This document shows, one piece after another, positions 49,328 to 51,991 of a stretch of DNA of 51,991 bases. Each line of letters begins with the position of its first letter. Position 1 is the first letter of the stretch. Under the pieces are notes generated by a model, which searched no databases, was not told the origin of the DNA, and saw nothing but the letters and a program-made list of their open reading frames with translations. The position numbers and the translations under genes were made by a program. The stretch comes from REBR01 sp033721915. GTDB lineage: Bacteria > Pseudomonadota > Gammaproteobacteria > Pseudomonadales > Oleiphilaceae. The stretch covers positions 1-51,991 of the forward strand of contig JAWWAC010000017.1 of the NCBI GenBank assembly GCA_033721915.1, read 5' to 3'.

Positions 49328-49852
49328 CTATTCCGAGGGCTGCGGGCCATCGGTCTCCAGTGTCTCCAGCATCTCAAGGCGCAGTTTGCTCTGGGCCCGC
49401 ACCTCTTCCAGCTGCTCCGAGTACAGCTCCAGCCAGTCCCGAGAGCCGGGAATCATCCGTGAGAGATCGCCGATGCCCTCCTTGATCACCGTGATCAGCT
49501 CCTGGGTGCTGCGCTCCTGTTGCTTGAGCTGCTTGAGCAGCGCCGGTGACAGTGACTCCCCCGCCGGTGTTGTCTGCACCTCGACCAGCGCCTTGTTGAG
49601 CTCCGAGAGGCGGTCCTCGTAGGCACTCATGCGCTGCTCCAGGGTTTCCACCTGGACCCGGAGTTCGCTGGCCACCTCCGGGTTGTCCTTCTGGGAGGAA
49701 GGTGAGGACAACAGGAAGGTGATGGCCACGGACAGCAGTATCAGCGCCAGCAGCAGTCCTCCAAACAACAGCCACTGGCCCTTTGTCAGCAGGGCTTTTT
49801 TGCCGGCGTTGTCGGCGGTGTTTTCGTCATCCTGGGCGGGTTTCTCGGCCAT
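49328..49852 (-). CDS. Membrane-anchored coiled-coil protein, unrecognised
   Basis: A 174-residue protein: short acidic cytoplasmic tail, one membrane helix (about residues 28-48, LLFGGLLLALILLSVAITFLL in two parts), then a long helical segment with heptad-like spacing (VETLEQRMSAYEDRLSELNKAL and KQLKQQERSTQELITVIKEG) and another helix near the C-terminus. This suggests a coiled coil that may oligomerise. It is convergent with the DUF945 gene and follows GAGGT. No family is recognised. Confidence 0.65.
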   Translation of the reverse strand: MAEKPAQDDENTADNAGKKALLTKGQWLLFGGLLLALILLSVAITFLLSSPSSQKDNPEVASELRVQVETLEQRMSAYEDRLSELNKALVEVQTTPAGESLSPALLKQLKQQERSTQELITVIKEGIGDLSRMIPGSRDWLELYSEQLEEVRAQSKLRLEMLETLETDGPQPSE

Positions 49853-50013
49853 GGTTACCTCGGCGGGGGGAGTCGTGGTTCACTACCCATAAAGATAGCA
49901 GCTGGCGCGGCTTCTGTCCCCGTGGCGGAATGCCCTGCGATGCCGCCACTGCCGGTTACTGCACTGGACGGGCACTGTCCCTGCCGGGAAAAGACAGGTG
50001 TATCAAGGGGGCG

Positions 50014-51747
50014 TCAGCGCCCCCCGCCCCGCTGCTGAGGGGTCTCGCCTGCGCGCGCAGCGCCGCGGCCCCGGGGGTCGCTGGCGGCCTCACTGCGGCC
50101 ATCCGGGTGGATGCGGATCAGCTGCATGTTGCCGTATTCACGGCCCACATCCTCCAGATGGTGGCCTTTTTCAACCAGTGCGGCGGCCACATCGGCGCTG
50201 AAGGCCCCCGGCTCATGCTGGATCTGGTCCGGACGGTACTGGTGGTGGAAGCGCGGCTGCGCCACCACCGTCTCCGGGTCGGCCCCCTCCAGTGCCGCCA
50301 GCAGGGCCAGGAAGTTCATGGTAATGATGCGGCTGCCACCCGGTGTGCCCAGCACCCAATGGGCGTCGGGGGTGATCAGTATGCTGGGGCTCATGCTCGA
50401 CAGCGGGCGCTTGCCCGCCTGCACCTGATTGGCCTGGCCCCCCACCAGTCCGTAGACATTGGGCTCGCCGGGCTTGATGCTGAAATCGTCCATCTCGTTG
50501 TTCAGCAGCACACCGGTGGCGGGGGAGGTGACAGCGGCACCGAAGGGGTAGTTGATGCTCAGTGTGGCGGACACCATGTTGCCACTGGCGTCCACCACGG
50601 ACAGGTGGGTAGTGTCACGGCCACCGGGCTCAAGGCCCGTCAGGCTGTCACTGGGGGTGGCCCTGTCCGGGTTGATGCTGTCCGCCCTTTGCCGCAGGTA
50701 CTCCCGTGACAGCAGGGCCTCTGTGGGAATGTCCGTGTAGTCCGGGTCCCCCAGGTGGAAGGCCCGGTCGTGGTAGGCACGGCGCATGATCTCCGCCAGA
50801 TGGTGTACGCGCCCGGCGGTGGACTCCGGTGCCGGGCGTATCTCCAGCATGGTGAACATCTGCGACAGTGCGATGCCGCCGGCGGAGGGGGCCGGTGCGG
50901 TGAGTATCTCCGCATCGCCATGGCGGATACGCACAGGCTCACGCTCGATCAGTGCATAGTCCCGCAGGTCCTCAACCCGCCAGATGCCACCGGCCTGGCG
51001 CACATCCGCCACCAGCCGCTGCGCCAGCTCCCCCTCATAGAAGCCGCTGCGGCCCTCACTGGCCAGTGTCTGCAGTGTCTGCGCCAGTGCCGGCTGGCGG
51101 ATCCGTGTGCCCTTTTCCGGTGCCTGCTCCCCGCCCGCCAGAAAGATCTCCCGGGTGGTCTCGTCACGGGCCATCACCTCGGCCCGCCATTGGGCCAGAC
51201 GCTGGTAGCGCTCGTCCACGGCAAAGCCCTCACCGGCCATCCGTATGGCCTCGGCCAGTGACACCGCCAGTGGCAGCTGCCCGTGGGTCTCGCTGATATG
51301 GGCCAGTGCCGCAGGCTGGCCGGGGATACCCGCCGCCAGAGGACCATTGAGTGAGGGATTGCCCGCCAGAACGTCACCGTCCTCGTCCAGGTACAGCCCC
51401 GGATGGGCCTCCCCGGGGGCGGTTTCACGGGCATCGATCACCCGTGCCTGTCCGTCACGGTCCCGCAGCAGCCAGAAGCCGCCACCCCCCAGTCCGGCGC
51501 TGTAGGGCTCCACCACCCCCAGTACCGCGGCGGCGGCCACGGCGGCATCGTAGGCATTGCCACCGGCGGCCATGACCGCCATGGCCGCGTCCGTGGCCAG
51601 TGGGTGGGCGGTGGCTGCCGCCGGTTGCACGACCTGTGCCGGGGCCGGACGCTCCGGCTCGCCGTTGGTGGACAGGGAGGCACAACCGGTGAGCAGTGCC
51701 ACCAGCAGAACAGGGCGTATGAGCATCAGGCGGACCTTATTCGGCAT
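50014..51747 (-). CDS. ggt: Gamma-glutamyltransferase
   Basis: A 577-residue N-terminal-nucleophile enzyme. The processing-site threonine is at the start of THLSVVDASGNMVSATLS (in RDTTHLSVVD), with the further substrate-binding motifs NNEMDDFS, RPLSSMSPSIL and LGTPGGSRI. The N-terminus MPNKVRLMLIRPVLLVALLTGCASL is a lipoprotein signal (in two parts, lipobox L-L-T-G-C), so it is probably membrane-anchored in the periplasm. The ATG at 51747 is used; ATG at 51726 with AAGG is also possible. The start overlaps the coaD end by 11 bases, which suggests co-transcription from coaD. It transfers or hydrolyses the gamma-glutamyl group of glutathione. Confidence 0.93.
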   Translation of the reverse strand: MPNKVRLMLIRPVLLVALLTGCASLSTNGEPERPAPAQVVQPAAATAHPLATDAAMAVMAAGGNAYDAAVAAAAVLGVVEPYSAGLGGGGFWLLRDRDGQARVIDARETAPGEAHPGLYLDEDGDVLAGNPSLNGPLAAGIPGQPAALAHISETHGQLPLAVSLAEAIRMAGEGFAVDERYQRLAQWRAEVMARDETTREIFLAGGEQAPEKGTRIRQPALAQTLQTLASEGRSGFYEGELAQRLVADVRQAGGIWRVEDLRDYALIEREPVRIRHGDAEILTAPAPSAGGIALSQMFTMLEIRPAPESTAGRVHHLAEIMRRAYHDRAFHLGDPDYTDIPTEALLSREYLRQRADSINPDRATPSDSLTGLEPGGRDTTHLSVVDASGNMVSATLSINYPFGAAVTSPATGVLLNNEMDDFSIKPGEPNVYGLVGGQANQVQAGKRPLSSMSPSILITPDAHWVLGTPGGSRIITMNFLALLAALEGADPETVVAQPRFHHQYRPDQIQHEPGAFSADVAAALVEKGHHLEDVGREYGNMQLIRIHPDGRSEAASDPRGRGAARAGETPQQRGGGR

Positions 51748-51991
51748 TTTTGGCAAGCTGGACACGCAGGCTTTCCGCCACCATGGGATGGACAAAGTCC
51801 TCGACCTTGCCATTCAGTGAGGCGATCTCGCGGATCAGCGTGGAGGAGATGTAGGAGAGGTGGTTGGCCGGTGTGAGAAACAGGCTCTCCACTTTCGGCG
51901 CCAGGTGACGGTTCATGTCCGCCAGCTGGAACTCGTACTCAAAGTCCGAGGCGGCCCTCAGCCCCCGCAGTATGATGTTGCCCCCCTGCTG
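51737..51991 (-). CDS. coaD: Phosphopantetheine adenylyltransferase, 3' part
   Basis: An open frame runs in from the right edge for 84 codons to the TAA at 51739-51737. The visible residues include ILRGLRAASDFEYEFQLADM and NRHLAPKVESLFLTPANHLS (two segments), then SYISSTLIREIASLNGKVEDFVHP. This is the C-terminal half of CoaD, with the R-G-L-R motif and I-S-S-T-L-I-R-E-I that bind ATP and phosphopantetheine. It catalyses the fourth step of CoA synthesis. Its end overlaps the ggt start. Confidence 0.92.
   Translation of the reverse strand, partial: QQGGNIILRGLRAASDFEYEFQLADMNRHLAPKVESLFLTPANHLSYISSTLIREIASLNGKVEDFVHPMVAESLRVQLAKNAE

Overview
The window is GC-rich bacterial chromosome, densely coded on both strands, with no rRNA, tRNA, IS element or CRISPR array seen. 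Gene content points to an aerobic gammaproteobacterium of the Alcanivorax/Pseudomonas type: hpt-ubiC-ubiA beside rubredoxin and rubredoxin reductase, several acyl-CoA enzymes, a flavin monooxygenase, hemB of the magnesium-dependent Pseudomonas type overlapping ppk, an AidB-like acyl-CoA dehydrogenase, and a PanP-type decarboxylase. The organism is an inference; no marker gene such as 16S rRNA is present.

Layout. 1-6.6 kb: a cut gene, a COG0523 GTPase, PEBP, a spermidine-synthase-like protein, a transglutaminase-like protein whose usual cysteine is replaced, a MEST-like alpha/beta hydrolase, a hotdog thioesterase and a DUF4870-like protein, with intergenic clusters of the short repeat GGGACAGGCA. 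6.6-11.5 kb: recQ, a macrodomain protein, Hsp20, a DUF2452 protein and a periplasmic binding protein. 11.8-17.3 kb: lipid/alcohol oxidation block with an acyl-CoA synthetase, a decayed choline-dehydrogenase-like gene, an FMO and a divergent TetR regulator. 17.5-25.8 kb: peroxiredoxin, glutamate/leucine-type dehydrogenase, a LexA-like repressor without its catalytic residues, a lipoprotein built of four 53-residue repeats, YciA-like thioesterase, HIT protein, UbiF-like hydroxylase, YbaK and MscS. 25.9-30.8 kb: mnmH, a methyltransferase, a CsrB/Rsm-like small RNA on the minus strand, a CheY-PilZ-like response regulator, ubiA and ubiC. 30.8-35.2 kb: hpt, rubredoxin, rubredoxin reductase, a crotonase and TesB. 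35.2-42 kb: flavodoxin, binding protein, diguanylate cyclase, PiT phosphate transporter and PanP. 42-52 kb: an operon tetR-acyl-CoA dehydrogenase-DUF503, then hemB-ppk-DUF945, a coiled-coil membrane protein, gamma-glutamyltransferase and the 3' part of coaD.

Functionally the genes combine fatty-acid/alkane-type oxidation (acyl-CoA synthetase, dehydrogenase, crotonase, thioesterases, rubredoxin electron transfer), ubiquinone synthesis, phosphate/polyphosphate handling and global regulation. The strongest overlooked element is the untranslated minus-strand RNA at about 27837-28075. It carries 17 GGA motifs, six exact CAGGGA sites, GGA-presenting hairpins and a classic intrinsic terminator that is nested in the end of the opposing methyltransferase gene. 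This is the architecture of RNAs that titrate CsrA/RsmA. Other noteworthy signals are the dispersed GGGACAGGCA repeat, a 20-bp perfect palindrome at 28240-28259, and the repeat lipoprotein at 21126-21923.
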